The notes below the pieces were generated by a model that made no database searches, was not told the DNA's origin, and saw nothing but the letters and a program-made list of their open reading frames with translations. A stretch of 64,000 bases of DNA from Pseudoalteromonas ulvae UL12. GTDB taxonomy: Bacteria; Pseudomonadota; Gammaproteobacteria; Enterobacterales; Alteromonadaceae. The position numbers and the translations under genes were made by a program. The stretch spans positions 620,001 through 684,000 of the forward strand of contig NZ_AQHJ01000023.1 of the NCBI RefSeq assembly GCF_014925405.1. The letters run 5' to 3'. Positions within the stretch are counted from its first letter, which is position 1. Each line of letters opens with the position of its first letter. Positions 27,647 through 36,164 of this stretch are shown here, in pieces.

Positions 27647-29842
27647 TTATTTATAATTTTGAATAAATTGATGTAACTGCGCTGGAGGTAATGGCTTTGA
27701 ATACATAAAGCCTTGCGCTTCTTCACACCCCGCTTGAATAAGGTAATCAGCTTGTTGCTGAGTTTCAATCCCTTCCGCGATAGTATTGAGGTTCATTTTT
27801 TTCCCTAGTGCAATAATGAGTTCAGCAATAGCACCGGCATCAGGACTTGGAATATCTTTTATAAACGCCCGATCTATTTTAATGCGATCAAGAGGCAATT
27901 TTTGCAAATAACTAAGTGAAGAAAAACCAGTACCAAAGTCATCGATCGCGATTTCAATCCCCAAATCTTTAAGCTCAGTCAACACCGCAATAACAGCATC
28001 AGGATCATCCATGACAATGCTCTCTGTCACTTCTAGCTCCAAACAGCCAGACTCGATTTGATGATCATCAAGGACATTTTTCACTTGCTTAACAAAATCA
28101 ATGTTTCTAAATTGCGGGACCGAGACATTTACCGCCATACGGATTTTGGTTCCGAGTGCTTCAAGATGTTTTTGTTGCTTACAAGCTTGCTCAAGCACCC
28201 ACTGGCCAATATCGACAATTAAACCTGAATATTCGGCTAAAGGCACAAACACCGCAGGTGAAATAAATTGACCGTCATCTGTGGGCCAACGTAATAAAGC
28301 TTCGCAGCCAATAATTTTAGACGTCGAAAGTTCAATTTGTGGCTGATACCAGACTTGTAACTTTCCTTCAGAAAAATCCTGCCTTAGCTGACGAATAATG
28401 CCTAAGCGCCAAGTCATTTGCTCTTCCATCTCTGGCAAATAAAACTCGTAATTAAATTGTGCCTGTTTTTTCGCTAAATTCAGGGCAATGTAAACACTTT
28501 TTAATGTTTGTAATCCTGAGACATTAAAATGCTCTTCATCACAAATGCCTAAGCTAAAATTAACCGGTAACAAGTGCTCACCCGCTCTAAAAGGCAAACT
28601 TAATAATTGATTGATGTACTGAGGAGTTATAACATGATGTTCAATTACAATTGCAAACACATCCGCTCCAATACGAGCGATAATATCTGCTTGTGGCAAT
28701 TCGGTTTTTAAACGATTTGCAACCGCTTCAAGTAGCATATTACCAACGTCTTGCCCTAGCCCGTTATTAATATCAGAAAACTTTTCAATATCAATTAAAT
28801 ATAAGCGATGCCCACTGGCTTTACGCTCAGCAAAGTGCCCTATCCTTTCAACAAAATCGGTTCGATTTGATAAACCAGTTAATCCATCAGTGTAAGCGGC
28901 ATCTCTTAAGCGATTAAATAATTTAACATTATCAAAACCGACACTCACATTAGTTAAAAATATTTCAGCTAATTGCAATTGAGCTTGGCTTGGAGGCACC
29001 GCCACTTCGATATAAATCGCAGCATTGCGACCACTACAAGGCGTCAAAAACGTGATATCAAAATCAGTTTGTTGATGCTCTGCGAGGGATAAACAATTTT
29101 GAACTTGATGGATAATGCGTCCGTTATCAAGCTGCTCGATACCTTGAGCAAAATAGCTTTTATATTCGCTCGAGCCCCCGAGTACAGTCACTTCATTCCC
29201 ATCTCCCAATTTGCCACATAACACACCAGAAGCTGGTGAATTAAATAAAATCGAAATTTGAGCAATCACCGCACTCGAAAAAGCTTCAATATCATTGATT
29301 CCTAAAATGGCTTTAGAAGCAAGGATCACTTGTTGTAACCCATCGCTTTGTTTAGCCATTTCGCACAATTGCTGATACGAACGAATAGCTGTAATAAGAG
29401 AGGTTACGAGTTTACTTCGTGTTAATTCTGTTTTCGTTTTGTAGTCGTTAATATCATATTCACGGATCACACTTTCTTCAGGTGCATAACCAGGCTGACC
29501 TGTTCGCAGAATAATGCGTACATTGTGATTATTGAGATCTTGTCTAATTTTTTTGACTGCAATTAACCCTGCATCATCAGATTCCATAACAACATCGAGA
29601 AGAACAACAGCAATATGTGGGTTTTGTGCTAAAAAATTAACTGCTTCGACACCTGAATAGGCATGATGAAAACGAAGGGGTTTATCCCAAAAAAGTACAC
29701 CAGATAAAGCAAGTTGTGTCACTGAATGGATTTCAGGATCGTCATCAACAATTAGCACATCCCAATACTCAGAATGTAGGATTTCTTGCTCAGGTTCATC
29801 TTCGCTTAGAAATAAAAATCCTTCGTTTTCAGTCTGAGTCAT
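27647..29842 (-). CDS. Response regulator with DUF3369, degenerate GGDEF and EAL domains
   Basis: A 731-residue c-di-GMP phosphodiesterase-type regulator. The receiver domain (about 30-150) has IVDDDPEIH, the phosphoacceptor Asp in VVLLDVVM and a Lys near YKTK. A DUF3369 region (about 165-320) follows. The GGDEF domain is degenerate (GADVF), while the EAL domain is intact (CEALLRW, AVNVSVPQF, LEVTES, IDDFGTGFSSL, RIKIDRAF, IAEGIET, AQGFMYSKP). No partner histidine kinase is adjacent. The ATG at 29842 has AGGAGC upstream; the earlier in-frame start lacks this. Confidence 0.92.
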   Translation of the reverse strand: MTQTENEGFLFLSEDEPEQEILHSEYWDVLIVDDDPEIHSVTQLALSGVLFWDKPLRFHHAYSGVEAVNFLAQNPHIAVVLLDVVMESDDAGLIAVKKIRQDLNNHNVRIILRTGQPGYAPEESVIREYDINDYKTKTELTRSKLVTSLITAIRSYQQLCEMAKQSDGLQQVILASKAILGINDIEAFSSAVIAQISILFNSPASGVLCGKLGDGNEVTVLGGSSEYKSYFAQGIEQLDNGRIIHQVQNCLSLAEHQQTDFDITFLTPCSGRNAAIYIEVAVPPSQAQLQLAEIFLTNVSVGFDNVKLFNRLRDAAYTDGLTGLSNRTDFVERIGHFAERKASGHRLYLIDIEKFSDINNGLGQDVGNMLLEAVANRLKTELPQADIIARIGADVFAIVIEHHVITPQYINQLLSLPFRAGEHLLPVNFSLGICDEEHFNVSGLQTLKSVYIALNLAKKQAQFNYEFYLPEMEEQMTWRLGIIRQLRQDFSEGKLQVWYQPQIELSTSKIIGCEALLRWPTDDGQFISPAVFVPLAEYSGLIVDIGQWVLEQACKQQKHLEALGTKIRMAVNVSVPQFRNIDFVKQVKNVLDDHQIESGCLELEVTESIVMDDPDAVIAVLTELKDLGIEIAIDDFGTGFSSLSYLQKLPLDRIKIDRAFIKDIPSPDAGAIAELIIALGKKMNLNTIAEGIETQQQADYLIQAGCEEAQGFMYSKPLPPAQLHQFIQNYK

Positions 29843-30090
29843 AGCGCTCCTAGGCACAAAATTTTACTATAGCTGTAACTAGAATAAAGCCAGTAATAGA
29901 TCGTAGTAAATATATTAATATGATAGATAAAGCTTATCTGCAATCATTATAGTTGAAACTCAATAAAAAAAAGCGGATAACTTAAAACTAAGTTGTATTT
30001 ATTATCATTAATTGAGTTTATGTCCGTCACTCTTGACTAAAAAAATCTAATTTTCATTCATAAACGAAACAATAAGGTTATCACACAGCT

Positions 30091-30645
30091 ATGCTTAAAA
30101 AGATCCTCCGTTTTGGAACAATCTTACTTATTTTAGTATTAGTTATTGGATTCTTTTTACCAACCCATTACGCCATCAAACAAGATATCAATATCAATGC
30201 GAACCCATCTTCTATCCATTACTGGACAGATGATTTAGTGCGTTGGCCAAATTGGCAAGCGTGGCATATTCTTACGCCTCAGTTAGAGTTTATCTATGGT
30301 GAAAAAACCGAAGGTGTTGGCGCCTTTTTAGCTTGGCAAAATGAGCAGGTTGAAGGGGAGCTGACGATTTCGCACATCAATGGTCAGCAAATTGACTATA
30401 ATATGCTGTTTAACAATGAACATTTAGCATTGAGTCAATTATCTTTTACAGTTATCGCACCAACTCAAACTAAGGTGACTTGGTCAATTAAAGGTGAAAT
30501 TAATACTCCTGTTTTGGCTGGCTACTTAACTTTGTATTATAAAGTCGTACTGGCACAAGCTCTTGAGTTGGGTTTACGAAACCTAAAAGAACAATCAGAA
30601 ATAACCCAAAGTGAACTTGTTCACTCAACCAATATCTACCCATAA
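30091..30645 (+). CDS. Membrane-anchored SRPBCC (START-like) protein
   Basis: A 184-residue protein with one N-terminal membrane segment (about residues 8-25) and an SRPBCC/polyketide-cyclase-like domain behind it (RWPNWQAWHI, GEKTEGVGAFLAW, TKVTWSIKGEI). Such domains bind hydrophobic ligands; the ligand is unknown. AAGG precedes the ATG. It lies 13 bp upstream of the TIGR03899 gene, and the two are probably co-transcribed. Confidence 0.82.
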   Translation: MLKKILRFGTILLILVLVIGFFLPTHYAIKQDININANPSSIHYWTDDLVRWPNWQAWHILTPQLEFIYGEKTEGVGAFLAWQNEQVEGELTISHINGQQIDYNMLFNNEHLALSQLSFTVIAPTQTKVTWSIKGEINTPVLAGYLTLYYKVVLAQALELGLRNLKEQSEITQSELVHSTNIYP

Positions 30646-30658
30646 ATTCGGATTAGTT

Positions 30659-31540
30659 ATGAAAGTATCTGCGGCCAATGACACGCTTGCTCACATCATT
30701 AAACGTAAATTGGGCAATCCGATAGCTAAAAACAAAGCTGACTCTTCACAACCGCAATCGACTTCTCCTAATTTTGCAGGTCGACGTCAAGGGGTCACAC
30801 CACAATACGTTATAAACACTCAAGAAACATTACAACAAAGAGCAGCTAAAAGACGGCAATTAACTTTACTTAGGCAACAACAAAACATCGAAACAATCAT
30901 GGCTCTCGCTGTTGAGTATTGCCCACATGTTAGTAGCGAAAGTGAGCCCGACCCTGATTGGATAGAACGCTTTATTGGCCTTGCTGAAGATACATCCAAT
31001 CAAGCAATGCAAACCTTATGGGCTAAAATCCTAGCCGGAGAAACGGTCAAACCGGGCACGTTTTCTTTTAAGAGTTTACTTACGCTCAAGCAAATGACAC
31101 AAAAGGAAGCGGATGCATTACAAAAAGCGACAAGCCTTGCAGGACGCTCTCCGATTGACAACAGTAGCTTAATCTTACTTGGATATTACAACCGCCCAAG
31201 CTTACTAAATCTATTTAAACTAAAAAGTAAAGCGCATCTGAATCTGAGCAAATGTGGCTTAAGCTTCCCTAATGTGCTGACATTGATGGACATTGATGTT
31301 TTATATCAACAAGAAATAGAGAGTACGGAGTTAAATATTGGTCAAAGTTACCAACTGGTTTTTAAAAACTCAGAGCTCACACTCAAAGCTAAACGAAATG
31401 GCTTAATTTTAAACTACTATAAACTCACCCAGACAGGTGAAGAATTAACCACGCTCTCTCAAGCTCACCTCAATCCACAGTACAAACTTCAATTAGAAAA
31501 AGTGTTAAATAGTGACTTTGAAGTCAGTTGGGGGCAATAA
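30659..31540 (+). CDS. TIGR03899 family protein
   Basis: A 293-residue protein of unknown function. It resembles the TIGR03899/DUF2806-type family as I remember it: a basic N-terminus, a coiled stretch (QQRAAKRRQLTLLRQQQNIETIM), and a core with WIERFIGLAEDTSNQAMQTLWAKILAGE and KPGTFSFKSLLTLKQMTQKEA. The ATG at 30659 was chosen because the GTG at 30611 lies inside the previous gene. It is followed by a bidirectional terminator. Confidence 0.8.
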   Translation: MKVSAANDTLAHIIKRKLGNPIAKNKADSSQPQSTSPNFAGRRQGVTPQYVINTQETLQQRAAKRRQLTLLRQQQNIETIMALAVEYCPHVSSESEPDPDWIERFIGLAEDTSNQAMQTLWAKILAGETVKPGTFSFKSLLTLKQMTQKEADALQKATSLAGRSPIDNSSLILLGYYNRPSLLNLFKLKSKAHLNLSKCGLSFPNVLTLMDIDVLYQQEIESTELNIGQSYQLVFKNSELTLKAKRNGLILNYYKLTQTGEELTTLSQAHLNPQYKLQLEKVLNSDFEVSWGQ

Positions 31541-31558
31541 AGTTACAATGCAGGCAAT

Positions 31559-31585
31559 AAAAAAGCTGCCAAAGCAGCTTTTTTA
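31559..31585. terminator. Bidirectional intrinsic terminator
   Basis: AAAAGCTGC/GCAGCTTTT with a CAAA loop is flanked by A and T runs. It lies between the convergent TIGR03899 and TIGR04219 genes. Confidence 0.9.
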
Positions 31586-31606
31586 TATCATATAATATTC
31601 AATGAG

Positions 31607-32371
31607 TTAGAAATGTACTTGAAGTCCAGCAAAAGGACCTTTTACTTCAAAATCAGTGTATATATCATCAAGATCGTCAAGTTCAAGTACCAATGAGCGA
31701 TAACCAACTTTAACCGCAACATCAATTGCCATGCTATCAATAAACTCCCACGCAACCCCTACTTGGTAGTCTTGCACTTTACTATCTCCAACAGATAATA
31801 AACTGCCTTCGGCAAACACTGAAAGCCCAGTGAATGGCAAGCCTACTTCAGCGGCAGCATAAGCCATTGGAACATAACCTGAAAAATCAACTGTTTCACT
31901 AACGATACCTAGTGATTGCTCTTGACCTGACACCACAATCGAACCATCAAACTGTTTCGCATTTAGGCCTAAATCAATTGCAACTAAGTCATTATCGAAG
32001 ATTTCATAATATAAAATCAGGTCATTGTGAGTCAGATCGGAGACAGTGCTTGCCTTTGTGCCCACTTGAAAAACAGTGTCACCAAATTCAAACCCTGATG
32101 TTAATGTCGTGCTCCCCGTCACTTCAAGTTCATTGTGCTTGATTTTGATGTTTGGGATTAATGGAATAGGATGCTCTAACGCAACATAAAAGTTTGTTAA
32201 AGTTTCATCTTCAAAAGCAAACGTCTGTAAATCACTATTTTGTGAAAAACTACCCGTAGTTTCAGCTTGCCAAACTTCTGCGCCAGCATAAAGACCAAAA
32301 ATCATATCAGCTTGCGCGATAGGTGCCACACTTGCCATAGCTAAGGCTGCGGTTATACATAGTTTTTTCAT
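31607..32371 (-). CDS. TIGR04219 family outer-membrane beta-barrel protein
   Basis: A 254-residue exported protein with signal peptide MKKLCITAALAMASVAPIAQA. It has alternating hydrophobic beta strands and a terminal aromatic strand (GPFAGLQVHF) ending in phenylalanine, as outer-membrane barrels do. The DMIFGLYAGAEVWQ opening is typical of TIGR04219. Function is unknown. It begins 4 bp after the DUF2333 gene and is the last gene of the PCuAC-DUF2333-barrel operon. Confidence 0.85.
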   Translation of the reverse strand: MKKLCITAALAMASVAPIAQADMIFGLYAGAEVWQAETTGSFSQNSDLQTFAFEDETLTNFYVALEHPIPLIPNIKIKHNELEVTGSTTLTSGFEFGDTVFQVGTKASTVSDLTHNDLILYYEIFDNDLVAIDLGLNAKQFDGSIVVSGQEQSLGIVSETVDFSGYVPMAYAAAEVGLPFTGLSVFAEGSLLSVGDSKVQDYQVGVAWEFIDSMAIDVAVKVGYRSLVLELDDLDDIYTDFEVKGPFAGLQVHF

Positions 32372-32375
32372 TCTT

Positions 32376-33362
32376 TTATCCCTGGGCTAAAAGTTCTGTA
32401 AGTTCAATTAATGCAGCATTAGCACGTGAAATATAATTAGCCATGACCAACGAGTGATTGGCCACCACACCAAAACCACTTCCATTTAAAATCAAAGGGC
32501 TCCACACGGTGTCTTGTGTAGCTTCTAGTTCACGAATAATTTGCTGTAGGCTAATCTTAGCATTTTTCTTTTCTAAAACATCAGCAAAATCATACTCTAC
32601 CGCTTGCAAGAAATGCAATAAGGCCCAAGATGCACCACGTGATTCATAAAAAACATCATCGATTTCCCACCAAGAAGTTTTAATCTGGCTCGTCTGAGGC
32701 GCAAACGTCGCCTGTTTTGCAGCACTATCACCCGCTAAGTCAGTATTTAAACGATCTTGGCCGACGCTCGCACTTAAGCGCTGACTCAAACTACCCAAGC
32801 GTTTTTCAGCTTCTTTTAGCCACCCTCTTAAGTTATCAGCACGTGCATAAAACTGGGCGTTGGAATTACTTCTATTGGCAATATCGCTGCGATATTGGAT
32901 CAGAAAATTAATTCCCTTACGATATTCACTTTCAGCACTTGGCCACGCCCAAGCATCTGAATTAATATTAAATTGTGGTTGAGCTTGTTTGAGCATTGGG
33001 TGCTCAGTTGATTGAGATTGAGAGCGGCTTAAATCTTTTCGCATAGAAAGAGCTAAATCACGACTCATTTCTAGCGCCCCATATTCCCACGCTGGAATAT
33101 TATCCATCAACACTGAAGGTGGCATAATATCATTAGATAAATAACCGCCAGGCTTTTCGAGTAGTGTATTCATCACTTCGATTAATGCCGTTGTCGTTGT
33201 GTAGCCTACTACTAGCTGCTCATTTTTAAGTGCAGCTTGTTCTGTGGCGATTGCTTTTATATCAATATGATCAGGCTCAAAGCTCCAATACACAGCAACA
33301 GCATAATTTACAACCAAAAAAGCCAAAATGGCCGCAATGATTTTCCCTTTATGTTGATTCAT
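32376..33362 (-). CDS. DUF2333 family protein
   Basis: A 328-residue protein with a single N-terminal membrane anchor (about residues 8-26) and a large helical periplasmic part. Family-like segments include KPGGYLSNDIMPPSVLMDNIPAWEYGAL, WWEIDDVFYESRGASWALLHFL and SPLILNGSGFGVVANHSLVMANYISRANAA. The function is unknown. It lies between the copper-chaperone-like gene (8-bp gap) and the barrel gene (4-bp gap). Confidence 0.88.
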   Translation of the reverse strand: MNQHKGKIIAAILAFLVVNYAVAVYWSFEPDHIDIKAIATEQAALKNEQLVVGYTTTTALIEVMNTLLEKPGGYLSNDIMPPSVLMDNIPAWEYGALEMSRDLALSMRKDLSRSQSQSTEHPMLKQAQPQFNINSDAWAWPSAESEYRKGINFLIQYRSDIANRSNSNAQFYARADNLRGWLKEAEKRLGSLSQRLSASVGQDRLNTDLAGDSAAKQATFAPQTSQIKTSWWEIDDVFYESRGASWALLHFLQAVEYDFADVLEKKNAKISLQQIIRELEATQDTVWSPLILNGSGFGVVANHSLVMANYISRANAALIELTELLAQG

Positions 33363-33370
33363 AAACGCTC

Positions 33371-33820
33371 CTAATGATGATGACTGTGATCGTGAGTCTC
33401 ACGCATCAAAGAAATCACTTGCCCTTGTGAGGATATTTGCTCACCATTTTTAAAAATAAATACAGCGGTTTTTTTATCACTTGTGTTCTGATGTGCATCT
33501 GGCTCAAACAGCATTAAATGTAGACCACCGGGCTCAAATGTTACACTTTGCCCTGCAGGTATTTCCAGTGATGGTAGTTGTGACATTTTCATCATTCCAT
33601 CAATCAATTGATGCTGATGAAGCTCTGCGCGACCAATCCCTTCAACATTAACGCCAACGAGTGTTCGCGTTTCTTTACTGGTATTACTCAAAGTAAAATA
33701 TGCCACACTACTACTCGCACCTGGAATAAACTCTCTGAGTTTTAAGTCCGTAATATCCACGCTATTAGCATGTACATGACTTACAAATAACAAACTGCAA
33801 ACCAAAGTAATTAATTTCAT
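33371..33820 (-). CDS. PCu(A)C family periplasmic copper chaperone
   Basis: A 149-residue exported protein with signal peptide MKLITLVCSLLFVSHVHA. The copper-binding pattern of the family is visible: His in ELHQHQ, Met in MMKM, then EIPAGQSVTFEPGGLHLML with its His and Met. A histidine-rich C-terminal tail (HDHSHHH) could add metal sites. Relatives deliver Cu(I) to cytochrome oxidase. The ATG at 33820 is preceded by AGAGGGAA; the longer frame has no signal peptide at its end. Confidence 0.9.
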   Translation of the reverse strand: MKLITLVCSLLFVSHVHANSVDITDLKLREFIPGASSSVAYFTLSNTSKETRTLVGVNVEGIGRAELHQHQLIDGMMKMSQLPSLEIPAGQSVTFEPGGLHLMLFEPDAHQNTSDKKTAVFIFKNGEQISSQGQVISLMRETHDHSHHH

Positions 33821-33864
33821 TAGAATTCCCTCTTTTGTGAAGCTGTTATCATACAACAGCGTCA

Positions 33865-33903
33865 AAAAAGCTGCATCTAACAGTTATGCACTTTGCGGCT
33901 TTT
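33865..33903 (-). terminator. Probable terminator of the psp-like operon
   Basis: On the minus strand AAAAAGCCGC and GCAGCTTTTTT form a stem with one mismatch, spanning the stop codon of the gene at 33884 and ending in six T. A second small hairpin (33842-33860) follows. Confidence 0.5.
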
Positions 33904-34228
33904 TCTCTGCAATTAATAGCCAAATGACCGCACCAAAAAGGATAAATGGCCAAAACAAGGCAACACCACTAATCAGCAAAGCTAAACCAACAACAAAAAG
34001 ACTGGCGCACACAATACCAATAATTCCAACAGTGAAAAAAACGCCTAACGCAATTACTGCAAAAATGACCCCGATGATTGCAATGGCGCCCCACATCGAC
34101 TCAAAAAAATGACCATGTAAAAAATGATTATCAAAATGCCAAGTCCAAGCGTAATCATTAAATACTACTTCAGGACCACTGAACAATAAAAATAATGCTA
34201 AACAACCGATGATAAATAATAATTTCAT
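33884..34228 (-). CDS. Small multi-pass membrane protein in psp-like operon
   Basis: I do not recognise this 114-residue protein. It has an N-terminal hydrophobic segment, a His/Trp-rich loop (YAWTWHFDNHFLHGHFFESMW) and two to three further membrane helices. It has an excellent ribosome site (GAGGAGG). It is the third gene after pspA and pspC with no separate promoter visible, which suggests an envelope-stress role by association only. Confidence 0.75.
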   Translation of the reverse strand: MKLLFIIGCLALFLLFSGPEVVFNDYAWTWHFDNHFLHGHFFESMWGAIAIIGVIFAVIALGVFFTVGIIGIVCASLFVVGLALLISGVALFWPFILFGAVIWLLIAEKKPQSA

Positions 34229-34239
34229 CTTGCCTCCTC

Positions 34240-34269
34240 ATTTCATCCTCAGGTAAACAAGGATGAAAT
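34240..34269 (-). other. Hairpin directly upstream of a ribosome binding site
   Basis: A perfect 10-bp inverted repeat (34240-34249 with 34260-34269, 10-base loop) lies between pspC and the next gene. In the mRNA its 3' arm ends immediately before the GAGGAGG site. It may be a processing or stability element; there is no T-run, so it is not a typical terminator. Confidence 0.45.
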
Positions 34270-34281
34270 CTTGGCTATCCA

Positions 34282-34488
34282 TTAATAATAACGAGCTGGC
34301 AATATCATTGCTGCGGCAAAATATGCAATCAAAATTGGCACAGGAAAAACAAAAAATAAAATCAACGTCACTAAACGTGTTGACCACACAGGTAAGTCGT
34401 GACCATTTGCTAATCCGGCACAAACACCTGATATTTTTTTGTTTAAACGGTCTTTATAAAATGCATCTGAATTGTCGAATCTATTCAT
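34282..34488 (-). CDS. pspC: PspC domain protein
   Basis: A 68-residue short PspC. It carries the domain opening (YKDRLNKKISGVCAGLANG) and one membrane helix (STRLVTLILFFVFPVPILIAYFAAAMIL), without the C-terminal coiled region of E. coli PspC. AAGGAG precedes the ATG. It follows pspA by 25 bp. PspC proteins sense or relay envelope stress with PspA; here there is no pspB between them. Confidence 0.88.
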   Translation of the reverse strand: MNRFDNSDAFYKDRLNKKISGVCAGLANGHDLPVWSTRLVTLILFFVFPVPILIAYFAAAMILPARYY

Positions 34489-34513
34489 AATATAACTCCT
34501 TTAAGTAAGCGGC

Positions 34514-35176
34514 TTATTTAGCCGCTTTTTTACTTTTTAACTCAGCTAACTCATTTTCAATGTCTTCATTGATACTGAGTTCATTAAACTGTTGCGCCAG
34601 TGATGCACTCGAGCCCAGTTCATAAGATTCAACCTTTGCTTCAATTTCATCGACCTTGCGCTCAATCAAATCAAATCGAGATAACGCATCAGCTACTTTG
34701 TCACTTTGAAGTTGAGACTTTACTTTTAAACGCGAAGACAACATTTGCTCACGTTGTTGAAACGAATCTCGTTTAGCTTTTGCTTGGGTTAATTTTTCAT
34801 TTAATCGCGCACTATCTGCGGTTAACTTGGCCAAGCTTTCATCAAGACACGATAGCTCTTTTGAAAGCCCTACAAATTTCATTGCAACTTGTTGCTTCTC
34901 GACCAATGCAGCTTTTGCTAGGTCATCACGATTCTTATCAATCGCTAACTCCGCTTTTTCTTGCCAATAATTCACTTGCTGTTGATGAGATTGCTCTTTA
35001 CGTTGCAGCTCTTTTTTCTCAGCTAATAATTTTGCGGAAGTACTTCTTACTTCAACGAGTGTTTCTTCCATTTCTTGGATCATCAAGTTCACCAATTTTT
35101 CGGGATTTTCTGCTTTGTCCAGTGCAGCAACTACATTTGCTTGTACAATATCGGTAATGCGAGTAAAGACGCCCAT
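34514..35176 (-). CDS. pspA: Phage shock protein A (PspA/IM30 family)
   Basis: A 220-residue, almost entirely alpha-helical coiled-coil protein. It opens with MGVFTRITDIVQANVVAALDKAENPEKLVNLMIQEMEETL, the amphipathic membrane-binding helix and PspA signature. PspA binds stressed inner membranes and, in enterobacteria, inhibits the sigma-54 activator PspF. The ribosome site AAGGAG is strong. It is first in a minus-strand operon with pspC and a small membrane protein. No pspF is in the window, but a sigma-54-like promoter lies 50-66 bp upstream. Confidence 0.93.
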   Translation of the reverse strand: MGVFTRITDIVQANVVAALDKAENPEKLVNLMIQEMEETLVEVRSTSAKLLAEKKELQRKEQSHQQQVNYWQEKAELAIDKNRDDLAKAALVEKQQVAMKFVGLSKELSCLDESLAKLTADSARLNEKLTQAKAKRDSFQQREQMLSSRLKVKSQLQSDKVADALSRFDLIERKVDEIEAKVESYELGSSASLAQQFNELSINEDIENELAELKSKKAAK

Positions 35177-35225
35177 AATGTTCTCCTTAATAAAACGTCG
35201 TTAAATGTTCTTACGCTAAGACTCT

Positions 35226-35242
35226 TTCAATCGATATGCCAA
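35226..35242 (-). promoter_or_regulatory. Sigma-54-like promoter of pspA
   Basis: On the minus strand TTGGCATATCGATTGAA has the -24 GG and -12 G at the exact 10-base spacing of sigma-54 promoters; the -12 element reads TTGA in place of TTGC. The predicted start lies near 35215, about 40 bases before pspA. Psp operons are sigma-54-dependent in enterobacteria, which supports the assignment. Confidence 0.55.
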
Positions 35243-35438
35243 CACGTGAAAATATTTTTAATCATTAAAAAACAAACGGTTAAGAAAGATGGAACTAGAG
35301 AATCATTACACAAACAAAATTACAAAACCAAAAATTAGTCATTTTGACCACTTGAAATGTAAAATTAACCACAGTAAAAGATGACCATGAATACCGAAGC
35401 TTTAGCTATTTAAAAATTAAGAAAGGCGATAGATGAGA

Positions 35439-36094
35439 GCGAAATAGCGAAATAGCGAAATAGCGAAATAGCGAAATAGCGAAATAGCGAAATAGCGAAA
35501 TAGCGAAATAGCGAAATAGCGAAATAGCGAAATAGCGAAATAGCGAAATAGCGAAATAGCGAAATAGCGAAATAGCGAAATAGCGAAATAGCGAAATAGC
35601 GAAATAGCGAAATAGCGAAATAGCGAAATAGCGAAATAGCGAAATAGCGAAATAGCGAAATAGCGAAATAGCGAAATAGCGAAATAGCGAAATAGCGAAA
35701 TAGCGAAATAGCGAAATAGCGAAATAGCGAAATAGCGAAATAGCGAAATAGCGAAATAGCGAAATAGCGAAATAGCGAAATAGCGAAATAGCGAAATAGC
35801 GAAATAGCGAAATAGCGAAATAGCGAAATAGCGAAATAGCGAAATAGCGAAATAGCGAAATAGCGAAATAGCGAAATAGCGAAATAGCGAAATAGCGAAA
35901 TAGCGAAATAGCGAAATAGCGAAATAGCGAAATAGCGAAATAGCGAAATAGCGAAATAGCGAAATAGCGAAATAGCGAAATAGCGAAATAGCGAAATAGC
36001 GAAATAGCGAAATAGCGAAATAGCGAAATAGCGAAATAGCGAAATAGCGAAATAGCGAAATAGCGAAATAGCGAAATAGCGAAATAGCGAAATA
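35439..36094. repeat. Perfect 8-bp tandem array, 82 copies of GCGAAATA
   Basis: Exactly 656 bp of uninterrupted, identical 8-bp units fills most of the 988-bp space between pspA and the first micro-protein gene. I see no variant unit. The plus strand meets TAG in every frame. The minus strand has no stop in any frame and, because 24 bases equal eight codons, every minus frame reads the same octapeptide cycle (YFAISLFR); no start codon occurs in it. The left flank (35243-35438) shows no gene. The right flank (36094-36124) has an imperfect hairpin. Copy number is likely to vary between strains, and the true count depends on the assembly. Confidence 0.97.
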
Positions 36095-36164
36095 ATATTA
36101 GCTATAACGTTAAAAGCTATTATTTAGATGAATAACAAGTGAGGAAGCTCTGAAAAACAGAAGG

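Noticed and set aside
35075..35338. 87-codon plus-strand frame opposite the pspA start
   Set aside because: It overlaps the pspA start and promoter, and its sequence looks like random translation.
35439..36094. CRISPR-like array
   Set aside because: The 8-bp units are contiguous with no spacers, and no cas gene is present.
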